Below, in pieces: positions 1 to 11,869 of a stretch of 64,000 nucleotides of DNA. The stretch covers positions 1 through 64,000 of the forward strand of contig JASAMV010005504.1 of assembly GCA_030248065.1 (NCBI GenBank). Direction: 5' to 3'. Each line of letters begins with the position of its first letter. Within the stretch, counting starts at the first letter, position 1. A program made the translations under genes and the position numbers. This DNA is from Rhynchonema sp. JSB1_4. Taxonomy: Eukaryota; Nematoda; Chromadorea; Monhysterida; Xyalidae. The notes beneath the pieces are model-generated. The model had not been told where the DNA came from. It saw only the letters and a program-made list of their open reading frames with translations, and ran no database searches.

Positions 1-235
1 ACCCCCGGCTGGTACAGTAGGTTGCTATTTTTGGCTCAAATCGATATTTTTCACTCCAAATAGGCGAAAAATCGCGCGCTGCGCGCGAAATTGGCGTTTT
101 AGAGCACATATTCATCAAAATTTAGACATAAAAATTTTGTTCCCCCCTAGCTCGGCCAGTACAGCAGGTAGGTTGATTGTAGGCCTTTCTGGTGGTACAG
201 TCGGTTGATTGCACGCCTGGGTAGCCACACCACTG
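1..235. mobile_element. Right end of a hAT-like non-autonomous element, cut by the window start
   Basis: The right boundary reads GTAGCCACACCACTG at 221-235. Its reverse complement begins CAGTGGTGTGGCTAC, a hAT-style terminus close to those at 15000 and 53703. Inside are C-rich patches, the phrase GCTCAAATCGATATTTTTC, and the short GC palindrome GCGCGCTGCGCGC at about 73-85. The same internal module recurs at 12.9 kb. The left terminus lies outside the window, so the expected 8-bp duplication (ATTGTTTT would be the right copy) cannot be checked. No coding capacity is visible. Confidence 0.5.
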
Positions 236-359
236 ATTGTTTTCCATGAAAAAGTCGTCAGATAGACAATACTGATCACTTACTTGCCGAATCCGTCAGA
301 AATTTTAGTATTTTTTGACAAAAAATCCCTAATTTTTTCAGTAAAATAAGTCACTTCAG

Positions 360-709
360 AAGCTTCCCTAATCGGCCCGGCCCGACCCGACCCTCCAAAT
401 CTCCGGCCCGAGCCAAAAGCCCAAAATCGCGGCCCGGCCCGAGGTCGATTGCGACCGCTGGACCTCTAGGGGGGGGCGGGCGGGGGCTCTAATCTAATCT
501 AAATCTGAGCCGAAAATTCGGGCCGTGCCGGAGATTTGGGGGTTGGGGCCGGGCCGCCCCGGCCCGGGGCGGGGCCGGGCCCGACCCCGCCCCCTGCTCC
601 GGTAGGGGGGGGGGGGGGGGGGGCCGAACAAACCTAACTAAGCACAAGGACGGGGCGGGCGGCGGGCGGGGTGGGGCGGGCCGGCGCGCTGGTTTTCGCT
701 ACCGCATCT

Positions 710-740
<31 letters not shown>

Positions 741-1040
741 AACCAAAAAAAAAACCAAAAAATAAACCCGGGCGGGGAGGCGGGGGCCGGGCCGGACCCA
801 CCGGCCCAACCTCAGCTACTGTACTGGGGGGGGGGCGGGGGGGGGCTAATATAATCTAATCTAAATCTCAACCAAAAAATTCCGGCCGGGCCGGAGATTT
901 GGGGTTCGGGCCGGCCCGATTGCGACCTCTGCTACTGTACTGGGGGGGGGGTGGCTAATCTAATCTAAATCTGACCCAAAAATTCGGGCCGGGCCGGAGA
1001 TTTGGGGGTTCGGGCCTGGCCGGGCCGATTGCGACCTCTT
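360..1040. repeat. GGCCCG-rich dispersed repeat with long poly-G runs
   Basis: This stretch alternates GGGCCGGGCC motifs with G homopolymers, including one of about 30 nt near 709-739. A phrase of about 107 bp (CTAATCTAATCTAAATC, then a GGGCCG motif, GGAGATTTGGGG and CGATTGCGACC) recurs near 490, 846 and 955. The same vocabulary reappears at 11.7 kb and 13.8-14.3 kb, where it forms transposon ends. The open frame at 671-859 is only a G-run read as polyglycine. No gene is visible. Confidence 0.7.
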
Positions 1041-1067
1041 ATTCAAATGCCAAACAATAACCAACCG

Positions 1068-1191
1068 TTCCATTCACTCCATTTTTTCGAGTTGTTTCGT
1101 CCCTGTTGTCATGCTCCCTTTTGCTCGCTTTATTGTGACGTTGCTTTTTGGTTCCCGACAGTCCAACGGCTTTATTGATCTTCTTTTTCGG
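1068..1191 (-). CDS. Possible short first exon of an unidentified basic protein
   Basis: Read on the minus strand, a short lysine/arginine-rich frame begins MPKKKINKAVGLSG at 1191 and runs into GTTGGT, a usable donor, at about 1067. Such an N-terminus resembles small nucleolar or zinc-finger proteins that begin MPKKK, but no domain can be recognised. Downstream lies only the GGCCCG repeat, so no second exon can be shown. It may equally be a chance frame. Treat as a weak candidate only. Confidence 0.15.
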
Positions 1192-1221
1192 CATGACAAT
1201 TGCTATTATGTTGGATAACAA

Positions 1222-2037
1222 CGCGTCAATTTATCAAGATTCAGGATAGTTGATAATCTGAAAAACTTGTTTATAGTAGCTTATTCCTTATATTGGCGTT
1301 ATTGCCTAAGCTTTGCTTAGGCTTGGGCTTTTACTGCATTCAACGAGGTTTCAACTTGCAATCAACTCGCTGCTGTTTCTCCCAAAAACAAGGCCAACTA
1401 AAGAAAAAGAAACCACGTGTAAAGAAACACACACGCGCGCGCGCCAACAACAGCCAATCAGCAGCCGACACCGCCCCCTTTGCGCGGGAAATGTCGGCCA
1501 TTTTCTCACGCAACTTTGTGGCGAGTTTTCTCGCGATAGAAGCGATGTTTCAAAAATCTGGCTCTACCTAATGATGTACCACAACGAACCGAGTCGATTG
1601 ATATATAACTTGCCTTACTTCGTTAAGTTTCCTAGGAGGAGATAACTAAAAACTAAAATGACGCATTTTTTGGGAACGCGGACATCACTCTTTCTCGGGT
1701 GTCTGGAAAACCACTTTCTGCTGCACCGATCGGGCTGATTTTTTCAGCGTTTTGTGTCGGCGGGTATACGACATTATCGCAATAATAAAATTGGCAAAAG
1801 CCCAACACACGCGCTCACGCCAGCACCCCCGATTTTAACACTACAGGTATAGCAAAATTTCCGATAATCTGACATGCTGATGTTTCATTCTGAGTTGCGA
1901 ATTTTTTTTTCCCACACAAACACTATTGAATACGTAAGCTATCTTGTGAATATGTCGCCAATAAGCTAATGCCACGATGTCTTCTTTGTTTTGCTGTTGC
2001 CTAATTCCGGTGCTATACTGACGTATAGACCCTGATT
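1222..2037. other. Unannotated spacer before the 88-bp satellite
   Basis: I see no convincing gene here. Around 1303-1321 is a small palindrome, GCCTAAGC-TTT-GCTTAGGC, made of the telomere-like hexamer in both orientations. A purine-alternating CACACGCGCGCGCG patch lies at about 1428-1443. Two overlapping frames at 1293-1645 read through these low-complexity parts and do not look coding. Confidence 0.5.
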
Positions 2038-3600
2038 CCACTAGTTGATGTTACCTATGTCATCCTCATCACGGCGTTCATGCAAGTAGACATCATGCGG
2101 CCGACTTTATCATTTGTTTTTGCTTCCGCCAGTTGATGTTACCCATGTCAGCTTCATCACGGCCTTCATGCAAGTAGACATCATGCGGCCGACTTGATCA
2201 TTTGTTTTTGTTTCCACTAGTTGATGTTACCCATGTCAGCCTCATCACGGCCTTCATGCAAGTAGACATCATGCGGCCGACTTGATCATTTGTTTTTGTT
2301 TCAGCCAGCTGATGTTACCCATCTCAGCCTCATCACGGCCTTCATGCAAGTAGACATCATGCGGCCGACTTTATCATTTGTTTTTGCTTCCGCTAGTTGA
2401 TGTTATGCATGTCAGCCTCATCGTGGCCTTCATGCAAGTAGACATCATGCGGCCGACTTGATCATTTGTTTTTATTTCCACCAGTTGATGTTACCCATGT
2501 CAGCCTCATTATGGCTTTCATGCAAGTAGACATCATGCGGCCGACTTGATCATTTGTTTTTGTTTCCACTAGTTGATGTTACCCATGTCAGCCTCATCAC
2601 GGCCTTGCAAGTAGACATCATGCGGCCGACTTGATTATTTGTTTTTGTTTCCACCAGTTGATGTTACCCATGTCAGCCTCATCACGGCCTTCATGCAAGT
2701 AGACATCATGCGGCCGACTTGATTATTTGTTTTTGTTTCCACCAGTTGATGTTACCCATGTCAGCCTCATCACGGCCTTCATGCAAGTAGACATCATGCG
2801 GCCGACTTGATCATTTGTTTTTGTTTCCACTAGTTGATGTTACCCATGTCAGCCTCATCACGGCCTTCATGCAAGTAGACATCATGCGGCCGACTTGATC
2901 ATTTGTTTTTGTTTCCACTAGTTGATGTTACCCATGTCAGCCTCATCACGGCCTTCATGCAAGTAGACATCATGCGGCCGACTTGATCATTTGTTTTTGT
3001 TTCCACTAGTTGATGTTACCCATGTCAGCCTCATCACGGCCTTCATGCAAGTAGACATCATGCGGCCGACTTGATCATTTGTTTTTGTTTCCACTAGTTG
3101 ATGTTACCCATGTCAGCCTCATCACGGCCTTCATGCAAGTAGACATCGTGCGGCCGACTTGATCATTTGTTTTTGTTTCCGCTAGTTGATGTTACCCATG
3201 TCAGCCTCATCACGGCCTTTATGCAAGTAGACATCATGCGGCCGACTTGATCATTTGTTTTTGTTTCCACTAGTTGATGTTACCCATGTCAGCCTCATCA
3301 CGGCCTTCATGCAAGTAGACATCATGCGGCCGACTTGATCATTTGTTTTTGTTTCCACTAGTTGATGTTACCCATGTCAGCCTCATCACGGCCTTCATGC
3401 AAGTAGACATCGTGCGGCCGACTTGATCATTTGTTTTTGTTTCCGCTAGTTGATGTTACCCATGTCAGCCTCATCACGGCCTTTATGCAAGTAGACATCA
3501 TGCGGCCGACTTGATCATTTGTTTTTGTTTCCACTAGTTGATGTTACCCATGTCAGCCTCATCACGGCCTTCACGCAAGTAGACATCATGCGGCCGACTT
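2038..3600. repeat. 88-bp tandem satellite, about 18 copies
   Basis: Units begin at 2038, 2126, 2214, 2302, 2390 and so on, at an 88-bp step, with phrases CTAGTTGATGTTACCCATG, CGGCCTTCATGCAAGTAG and ATCATGCGGCCGACTTG in order. Most units differ by only a few substitutions; one near 2605 lacks three bases. Several adjacent units (about 2820-3530) are almost identical, which suggests recent homogenisation. Each unit contains CGGCCTTCATG and CATGCGGCCG in opposite sense, so it can fold into an imperfect hairpin. The last unit stops abruptly at 3600. Confidence 0.95.
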
Positions 3601-3654
3601 TTTGGCCCCAGGAATTAGTACCAAATTGTCAGTTAAAGCAAAAGTGTTTGGCGC

Positions 3655-4335
3655 CAGTGGTTTTTAAAAAAAAAATTCGTTCCAAAAGTTAAAAAAAAAT
3701 TTTTTTATTATTTCAAAATTCGAAAATTTCTCTATTTTTTTGCTCTAAAAGTGCTATTTTTTGCATAAAAATTGCTACTGTTAACATCACCCGACCCTAC
3801 CATGGGTGTATTGGGTGCCATAATCGTTGTTTTGTGGCATCTAGACATAGTGCACACACTCACATGGTCTCTCATATGATTACACATGTACATGTGACTG
3901 GGTGGGCATGCATTTATCAATGCAACAGACCCGAAAGCAGTGATTCGGTGTGATATTCACTCTATATTTACACTGTTTGTCACATATTTGCATTGGTCGT
4001 GTACCAAAAGGCAATAGTTTCACCCAAATTTTCCGTCTTGAGTGTCACAAAGCCACACGAAGGCACCCACACCACGTGGGGGAAGTGTACGGGTGTGTAC
4101 CTGACTACTGTTGGTACTCATTGACCATTGTTTAGTATTGTTTTCGTGTCGTCAGTGCTTTATATGCACTTACCACACGTTATGCAAGAAAAATGCCACT
4201 ATTTTTTGTTTTAGCGCTCATTTTTTTTCGTTTCTGGCAGTTTTTGGCTGGAATAAAAAAAAAATTTTTAAATTAAAAAAAATTTTTTAAAAAAAAAAAT
4301 GGGGTTTGAATAAAAATTTTTTTTATTAACCACTG
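3655..4335. mobile_element. hAT-like non-autonomous element with 8-bp TSD TTTGGCGC
   Basis: The left end starts CAGTGGTTTTTAAA at 3655, and the right end is the reverse complement of CAGTGGTTAATAAA, ending at 4335. Both sides are flanked by an exact copy of TTTGGCGC (3647-3654 and 4336-4343). A CAG terminus plus an 8-bp duplication is the signature of the hAT superfamily. The 681-bp body is A/T-homopolymer-rich at both ends with no transposase frame. It sits between the 88-bp and 445-bp satellites. Confidence 0.8.
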
Positions 4336-4379
4336 TTTGGCGCCATTAATTCAATTCAAATACCAAATCATGAAGTACC

Positions 4380-7300
4380 CTACTGTAGATATGCTGAACA
4401 ATCAGCAGTGAAGTTGCTGGTTACTCATCTTACGATGGAAGTTAGTTCCTGTGGGTCACGGTTTACGGGTTCGGATCATCGACTAGGGCTCCCCTCCTCT
4501 CTGTCCCTAGTTTTCATGCTGTGGCTCGCCGCGCGACTCATCTTTGGATCGAAACTTTTTTGTGCGAAAAACGTTTTTCTCCAAAACTGGTTTTTTTTCG
4601 AAAAAATGTGTGACAAAAGGTTGGCGTGACGCGTGATCCCTGAAACTCAAAGGGGATTCTAAGATTTGGCAACCGCCCGAATTCTCACACACACGTGGGC
4701 ATGATAACAATGCTGGACACTGAGGAAGTGCAGGTGCAGTGCGAGTACCCGTCTGTGAACGAAACGGGAAACTACAACTGTCCAGCAGAAGCCAACCAAT
4801 GAGAAAAGCGAGGAAATGTAGATCAACTGACCACCCAAATGCACTGCGTGGCGGTGTGGTGATTCCGATGATCCACGGCCGGTGTAAAGCTGTAGGTCAC
4901 GGTTTACGGGTTCGGATCATAGTAGACTAAGTCTCACCTCCCCCTCTGTCCAGAGTACGTTTCAAAATGTTGCGGTCGCAGCAAAATTCGCGTCAAAATG
5001 TCGCTGGTAGCAAAATGATGCGCGACGTGCGATGCCTGAAAGTCAAAGGGGATTCTGAGATATTGACAGGAAGTCACATAAATTAAGAGGCACATGAGCA
5101 TGATAACCTTGTTTGACAGTGGAATTAAACCAAAAAAAGAAAGAAAACGCAGATGTAAACTAACCACCCAAATGCACTTCGTGGCGGTTTGGTGATCTGA
5201 TGTTTCACGGCCTGTGTCGAGCTGTGGGTCACGGCTGCGGGATCGGATCATTGCACACAGCTCACCGATACAACCTCTGTCCCGATTGGTTGTGCTGCGG
5301 GTATCGCCGCGTGGCGTATTTTTTTGCGAAAAGTTTGTTTTTGGCAAGTGAAAAAGTATGGATCAAAACAGCTTTTTTATAGCAAAACGGGTGACAAAAT
5401 GGTGCGCGACGTGCGATCCCTGAAAGTCAATAGGGATTCTATGATATTGACAGGAAGTCATGCAAATTAAGAGGCATATGAGCATGATAACGTTGTTTGA
5501 CACTGAGGAAGTCCTGGTACCCTGACAGGTCTCTAACGAACTTTGGAAACTCGTGCACTTTACAGTGGAGTTAAACCAAAAAAGAAAGAAAACGCAGATG
5601 TAAACTAACCACCGAAATGCACTTCGTGGCGGTTTGGTGATCTGATGTTTCACGGCCTGTGTAGAGCTGTGGGTCACGGCTGCGGGATCGGATCATTGCA
5701 CACAGCTCACCGATACAACCTCTGTCCCGATTGGCTGTGCTGTGGGTATCGCCGCGTGGCGTATTTTTTTGCGAAAATTTTGTTTTTGGCAAGTGAAAAA
5801 GCATGGATCAAAACAGCTTTTTTATGGCAAAACGGGTAGCAAAATGGTGCGCGACGTGCGATCCCTGAAAGTCAAAGGGGATTCTATGATATTGACAGGA
5901 AGTCATGCAAATTAAGAGGCATATGAGCATGATAACCTTGTTTGACACTGAGGAAGTCCTGGTACCCTGACAGGTCTCTAACGAACTTTGGAAACTAGTG
6001 CACTTTCAGTGGAATTAAACAAAAAAAAGAAAGAAAACGCTGATATAAACTAACCACCCAAATGCACTTCGTGGCGGTTTGATGATCTGATGTTTCACGG
6101 CCTGTGTAGAGCTGTGGGTCACGGCTGCGGGATCGGATCATTACAGCTCACCGATACAACCTCTGTCCCGATTGGTTGTGCTGTGGGTATCGCCGCGTGG
6201 CGTATTTTTTGCGAAAACTTTGTTTTTGGCAAGTGAAAATTCTTGATAAAAACAGCTTTTTTATGGCAAAACGGGTAGCAAAATGGTGCGCGACGTGCGA
6301 TCCCTGAAAGTCAAAGGGGATTCTATGATATTGACAGGAAGTCATGCAAATTAAGAGGCATATGAGCATGATAACCTTGTTTGACACTGAGGAAGTCCTG
6401 GTACCCTGACAGGTCTCTAACGAACTTTGGAAACTAGTGCACTTTCAGTTGAATTAAACAAAAAAAAGAAAGAAAACGCTGATATAAACTAACCACCCAA
6501 ATGCACTTCGTGGCGGTTTGGTGATCTGATGTTTCACGGCCTGTGTAGAGCTGTGGGTCACGGCTGCGGGATCGGATCATTGCACACAGCTCACCGATAC
6601 AACCTCTGTCCCGATTGGTTGTGCTGTGGGTATCGCCGCGTGGCGTATTTTTTGCGAAAACTTTGTTTTTGGCAAGTGAAAATTCTTGATCAAAACAGCT
6701 TTTTTATGGCAAAACGGGTAGCAAAATTGTGCGCGACGTGCGATCCCTGAAAGTCAAAGGGGATTCTATGATATTGACACGAAGTCATGCAAATTAAGAG
6801 GCATATGAGCATGATAACCTTGTTTGACACTGAGGAAGTCCTTGTACACTGACAGGTCTCCAACGAACTTTGGAAACTAGTGCACTTTACAGTGGAATTA
6901 AACCAAAAAAAGAAAGAAAACGCAGATGTAAACCAACCACCCAAATGCACTTCGTGGCGGTTTGGTGATCTGATGTTTCACGGCCTGTGTAGAGCTGTGG
7001 GTTACGGCTGCGGGATCGGATCATTGCACACAGCTCACCGATACAACCTCTGTCCCGATTGGCTGTGCTGTGGGTATCGCCGCGTGGCGTATTTTTTTGC
7101 GAAAATTTTGTTTTTGGCAAGTGAAAAATTCTTGATCAAAACAGCTTTTTTATGGCAAAACGGGTAGCCAAATGGTGCGCGACGTGCGATCCCTGAAAGT
7201 CAAAGGGGATTCTATGATATTGACAGGAAGTCACGCAAATTAAGAGGCATATGAGCATGATAACCTTGTTTGACACTGAGGAAGTCCTTGTACCCTGACA

Positions 7301-8345
7301 GGTCTCCAACGAACTTTGGAAACTAGTGCACTTTACAGTGGAATTAAACCAAAAAAAGAAAGAAAACGCAGATGTAAACTAACCACCCAAATGCACTTCG
7401 TGGCGGTTTGGTGATCTGATGTTTCACGGCCTGTGTAGAGCTGTGGGTCACGGCTGCGGGATCGGATCATCGCACACAGCTCACCGATACAACCTCTGTC
7501 CCGATTGGTTGTGCTGTGGGTATCGCCGCGTGGCGTATTTTTTTGCGAAAAGTTTGTTTTTGGCAAGTGAAAAAGTATGGATCAAAACAGCTTTTTTATG
7601 GCAAAACGGGTAGCAAAATGGTGCGCGACGTGCGACCCCTGAAAGTCAAAGGGGATTCTACGATATTGACAGGAAGTCATGCAAATTAAGAGGCATAAGA
7701 GCATGATAACCTTGTTTGACACTGAGGAAGTCCTGGTTCCCTGACAGGTCTCTAACGAACTTTGGAAATTTGCGCACTTTACAGTGGAATTAAACCAAAA
7801 AAAGAAAGAAAACGCAGATATAAACTAACCACCCAAATGCACTTCGTGGCGGTTTGGTGATCTGATGTTTCACGGCCTGTGTAGAGCTGTGGGTCACGGC
7901 TGCGGGATCGGATCATCGCACACAGCTCACCGATACAACCTCTGTCCCGATTGGTTGTGCTGTGGGTATCGCCGCGTGGCGTATTTTTTTGCGAAAACTT
8001 TGTTTTTTGGCAAGTGAAAAATTCTTGATCAAAACAGCTTTTTTATGGCAAAATGGGTAGCAAAATGGTGCGCGACGTGCGATCCCTGAAAGCCAAAGGG
8101 GATTCTATGATTGACAGGAAGTCATGCAAATTGAGAGGCATATGAGCATGATAACCTTGTTTGTCACTGAGGAAGTCCTGGTCCACCGGCGGTTTTCTCA
8201 CGAACAGAGAAACTACCCAGTTCTTTACAGCGGCATTCATGCATAAAGAAAAAGCAAATAAACCAACCGTCCAAATGCACTGCGCAGCAGTTTGGTAATG
8301 TTTCACGGTCTGCGTGCTGTTGTGGGCATTCGTGCCGACCATCGT
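4380..8345. repeat. About 445-bp tandem satellite, 7 good and 2 decayed copies
   Basis: A landmark, TGATGTTTCACGGCCTGTG, recurs at 5200, 5645, 6090, 6529, 6973, 7419 and 7865, giving steps of 445, 445, 439, 444, 446 and 446 bp. Degenerate copies lie at about 4434 and 4868 on the left and about 8298 on the right, so decay increases towards both edges. Both strands contain repeated open frames of 60-140 codons. These are copies of one another because the DNA is copied; they carry no recognisable domain and are not annotated as genes. Confidence 0.95.
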
Positions 8346-10640
8346 TGCCTAAACAGAGAGCAACACGCTGAAATGAGAGTGAGATGACTTGTCACTCGTG
8401 GCAACCCGGCTTACCTGGTTGAGCGCCGCACAGTTCAAAGCCAATGACTTGGCACCATATTCAGGTTCGCTCAGCCATAGTTACACGTAGATTGTGCGTG
8501 ACACCCATAATAATTGGGTGCTGGGTTCCAAGACAGCAAACCTCGACCGATTATGCTCCCATTACATGAACCACAACGACAATATCAAATCTGCACGATT
8601 ACCTACATATGTATCTACGCCAACATTACTAATCTGGTGTTGGAAAGCCCCATATATTTGTTGAATGAGTGACACAAGGCTTCCCACAGGTTTTATGGAG
8701 CGAAGGGGCAGCCCAATCATGTACAAGAATAGTGTTTGCCCTCCCAACATCAGCAGCATCATTGTGCTGAGCCCCTGTCAAGGATTTAGCTCGCGTGTGG
8801 GGTTACGGTAGATCCTCATGATGAGCACTTGGCACATATTTCAAATGAGAAATGACGCGAAAAATAGTAAATTCAAATAGTCGTGCTGGCATTGAGTCGA
8901 ATGAGTGATTGACATTTAAGACGGCTGTGTGCTTGCAACTGGCAACATGAACGTTTTGGATTGGGAAAACGGTATCTTTTCGCGAACCTCACTCCGTGTC
9001 CGCTGATATTTCACTTGATACGCGTTTCCGCACCGTCATTGGTGCGTTTTGCCGAAGCGCTGACATGACATTGAAGTTCTGATTATTTTTTCTACTTGAT
9101 TACGCATGCAAGGCTGTATCAAACTTGTTGCACTTGAACTTGGATGCTGGTTGAGCGCGGTGGTCATCAGTTCTTTCAACCAGCTTTTCAAAAATTTACA
9201 TTCCATGCTATGTCCTATAGAATGAATTATGTTACAAAATTGGCCAACTGATGTTTCAGAGCTGCGCATGTTTCTCTGTGATTATATAGCATATGGTTGG
9301 ATAATGGAGGGTTACGGTAACTCGGTGCAGCTGATGAACAGAAACTCAAAATTACTAAGACTGGATCACCAACCCGGTTACCAAGGCGCTGCCGATGTCC
9401 CACTCCCACATACGCGTCACCAACCAAATTGGGAATGAGAATAGGTATAGGCAATCCATCGGCTCATGGCACTTTTTATACACACAGCGCATGCAGCAGC
9501 ACACACCATTTTCTAAACAAAATGTACACTTTTTGGACGAGTGCCGTACTTTGATGGCAGTTGTTTAATTTATCCGGTTTTTATTTGCTGGTTGACATAA
9601 CACTTTTCTGCACTGTTGCAAAATTTTGGGAATGTTTCAACCGATAACTGCAGAGAATAGAGGCATTCATTGACGGCAGTAATGTAGCATGCAGCCTGTG
9701 CGTGTTGAGTGCCACGAGCTGGCGGATTGCCTATATACGCCGCATTACTGCATGTGGTTGTGTTTCGACAGATCACATTAATATATGGTTAAATTATATA
9801 CATAATTATAGTTTTCAATATTTTATGACAGTCTGAAAACGAAAAATAGAAGTTTGAAATTAGAAGTTAGAAGTTAGAATTAGAACTTTTTGTGGCACAA
9901 AATGCCAAAAAATGAATGAGACGCGCATTTTTTGGAGGGAACTCGTCCAGATGAACAACTAGATCTCGCACGCTCACAACAAGCGCTGGGAACAAGCATG
10001 GTGTGCAAAATGAGAAGGGGGACAGCGAATGAGAGACACGAACACCACACAGCACAGGCAAGTTTTCTTCGCTGTGAAGACGCACACATAATCTGGGTTG
10101 AGGCCCCCAACTGATTGAGCTGAGCCTTATTTCGTTCAAATGGGTATCTTTACAGCTTATATTCATATGGTCAATGCACGTCAACTCTGGTGGTCAACGT
10201 AGCCCAATGTCATGTAAAATGTGTTTCCACGCGCTCACTCAGGGCTGATTTGATCTGGCTGCATTGACGATATTCGTTGATAACCAAACAATTCGCCGGC
10301 AAAGCTGCAGAAGAAGTCTCAAAAGTGTCACTGTTACTTTACTGAGGCCAGGCTTTGGGTTTTCAGGCGCCAAATGCAACCAAGGAAACAACGCCCAGGT
10401 TTGGTGAACGCAGTTATCTTATCTGTTGATGGAAACGAAAGATTTTTGCGAATTGAATATTTGGGTTTGGCACCACAAGTTGTTTCAAGTCACACGACAC
10501 ATCCATAGGTGGTCCCATTGCTTAACTTCAGTACCAATCAGTCCTGCTTGGCAGCAAAGCAACACACTGTCTGGCGAGGCGCCGGGCCACTGCCTTCGGT
10601 AATGTTCAAGGACCGCATTGATGCAGGCTGTGGCACATTC
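8346..10640. other. Unassigned region, no supported gene
   Basis: Frames of up to about 105 codons occur on both strands (for example 9867-10184 minus), but none shows a domain, a splice-consistent partner or a biased composition. A short GAAATTAGAAGTTAGAAG run at about 9856-9880 is simple sequence. I cannot support any gene in this stretch. Confidence 0.5.
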
Positions 10641-10700
10641 AGGCTCAGTTTTCAGGCTTAGGCGTTGGCTCCCACTTGGGTTTGGGCTTAGGCTTAGCCC
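10641..10700. repeat. Degenerate TTAGGC (telomere-like) repeats
   Basis: This stretch reads CAGGCTTAGGCG and then GGGCTTAGGCTTAGCCC, with TTAGGC in head-to-tail spacing and variants. TTAGGC is the nematode telomere unit. Here it is short, impure and interstitial. A second, opposite-sense cluster lies at 11.13 kb. Confidence 0.5.
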
Positions 10701-10959
10701 ATGCTTGATAAACCGCAGCTCATTGAACGGCATGTCTTCATCTTCCACACAATAAGCCACGGTAGCCTTGGAAAGTGTGAGGAAAAAGCAAGAAATAGTC
10801 AAAAAGAAGCTGTGCTTGTAACTCTATGTGATCATCATTTCAAAACCACCACGACCACTGCAATATTTGGTTCGTGCTGCACAAAGTTTGTGGGATGTGG
10901 TCCAAAGCTGGTGCGTTCCAAACTCCACTATGCTCTTTTCGCTCGACAGTGCGGTTGAT

Positions 10960-11373
10960 GGAAGACTCATTATTATTGTAATCAGTTTATCCTGCAGAGG
11001 CTCTGGCGGGAAGACTCATTATTCCTTTGAAAATAAAACGGATTAAGCGGAATCCCCGTAATGAGTTTCCCCCCAGGGCCGTTTCCCAGGAAGACTCATT
11101 ATACATGTTGTATCTACCCGGCGTGTATTCAGCCTAAGCCTAAGCCTAAGTTTAAGCCTGAGCTAAGACTGAAGCCAACATACTGTATATGCCTAAACGT
11201 GAGCGTAAGCCTAAGCCTAAGCTAGCCCAAACATTGGTTCAGGACCAAGTTCCAGCTGGATTCCATTTAATCCGTTTTATTTTCAAAGAAATAATGAGTC
11301 TTCCCTCCAGCACGCAAAAATCCGTTTAATCCGGTTAATCCGTTTAATCCGTTTTATTTATAATGAGTCTTCC
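10960..11373. mobile_element. Foldback/MITE-like element with nested inverted repeats
   Basis: The outer inverted repeat is GGAAGACTCATTAT at 10960-10973 and its complement at 11360-11373. An inner pair of 38 bp, at 11009-11046 and 11267-11304, matches at 37 of 38 positions. A further direct copy of the GGAAGACTCATTA motif sits at about 11089. The loop contains (GCCTAA)n telomere-like repeats. No open frame or clear target duplication is visible. Confidence 0.7.
11132..11224. repeat. Interstitial (GCCTAA)n, nematode-type telomere repeat
   Basis: GCCTAAGCCTAAGCCTAAG begins at 11132, followed by degenerate units and a second run near 11202-11222. It sits in the loop of the foldback element at 10960-11373. 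The hexamer in the other sense is TTAGGC, the standard nematode telomere unit, and is the only taxon-specific marker I see in the window. Confidence 0.65.
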
Positions 11374-11691
11374 CGGCACGGACAGTGCACAATCGGTCGG
11401 CGCACCGCAGCCACAATCATCCTCCACAGGGTAAAGAAAAAGAATTCATTGTTTCCGGTTCAAATTTTTCCAATTTCCATCAGAGGTCAGGCTCAGCAGG
11501 CACGTGGTAGGATCACGCGCAGTCGGCATACAAATTGACGCAAAACTGCGTTGGCGCCTGGTTTCAAGCTTTAAATTATGCGTCGACATATGAAACGTGC
11601 ACGCACAGCAGTGCTGTAGCTGTTGGCTACTTTGGCGGGACGTAAGCGGATCAGGGGCCGGTGCCCGCTCCTCCGGCTGTATCCACGGGGG
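11374..11691. other. Spacer with no supported gene
   Basis: This is unique-looking sequence between the foldback element and the left end of the large hAT-like element. Overlapping frames on both strands run on into the GC-rich transposon end and are not credible genes. The segment ends with CACGGGGG (11684-11691), the target site duplicated by the next element. Confidence 0.4.
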
Positions 11692-11869
11692 CAGAGGTGG
11701 GAATCGGGCCGGCCCGGCCCGGCCCCCGGCCCGACGTTCGGGCCGGGCCGGGCCGACTTTCCGGAATGTCGGGCCGGGCCGGGCCGCGGTGGCCGGCTCA
11801 AAAAGGCCCGACATCCAGGTCCAGGGTAGTACTTGGGGGGGGGGGTGGGGGGGGTCCCCCCCAAATTCA

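Noticed and set aside
671..859. 62-codon open frame with polyglycine
   Set aside because: It is a G homopolymer and GGCCCG repeats read in one frame; the same DNA forms a dispersed repeat.
4934..7613. Many similar 60-140-codon frames on both strands (MFHGLCRAVGHG..., MPKTKFSQKNTPRGD...)
   Set aside because: They repeat because the 445-bp satellite repeats. They have no domain, occur in both strands at once and lack splice context.
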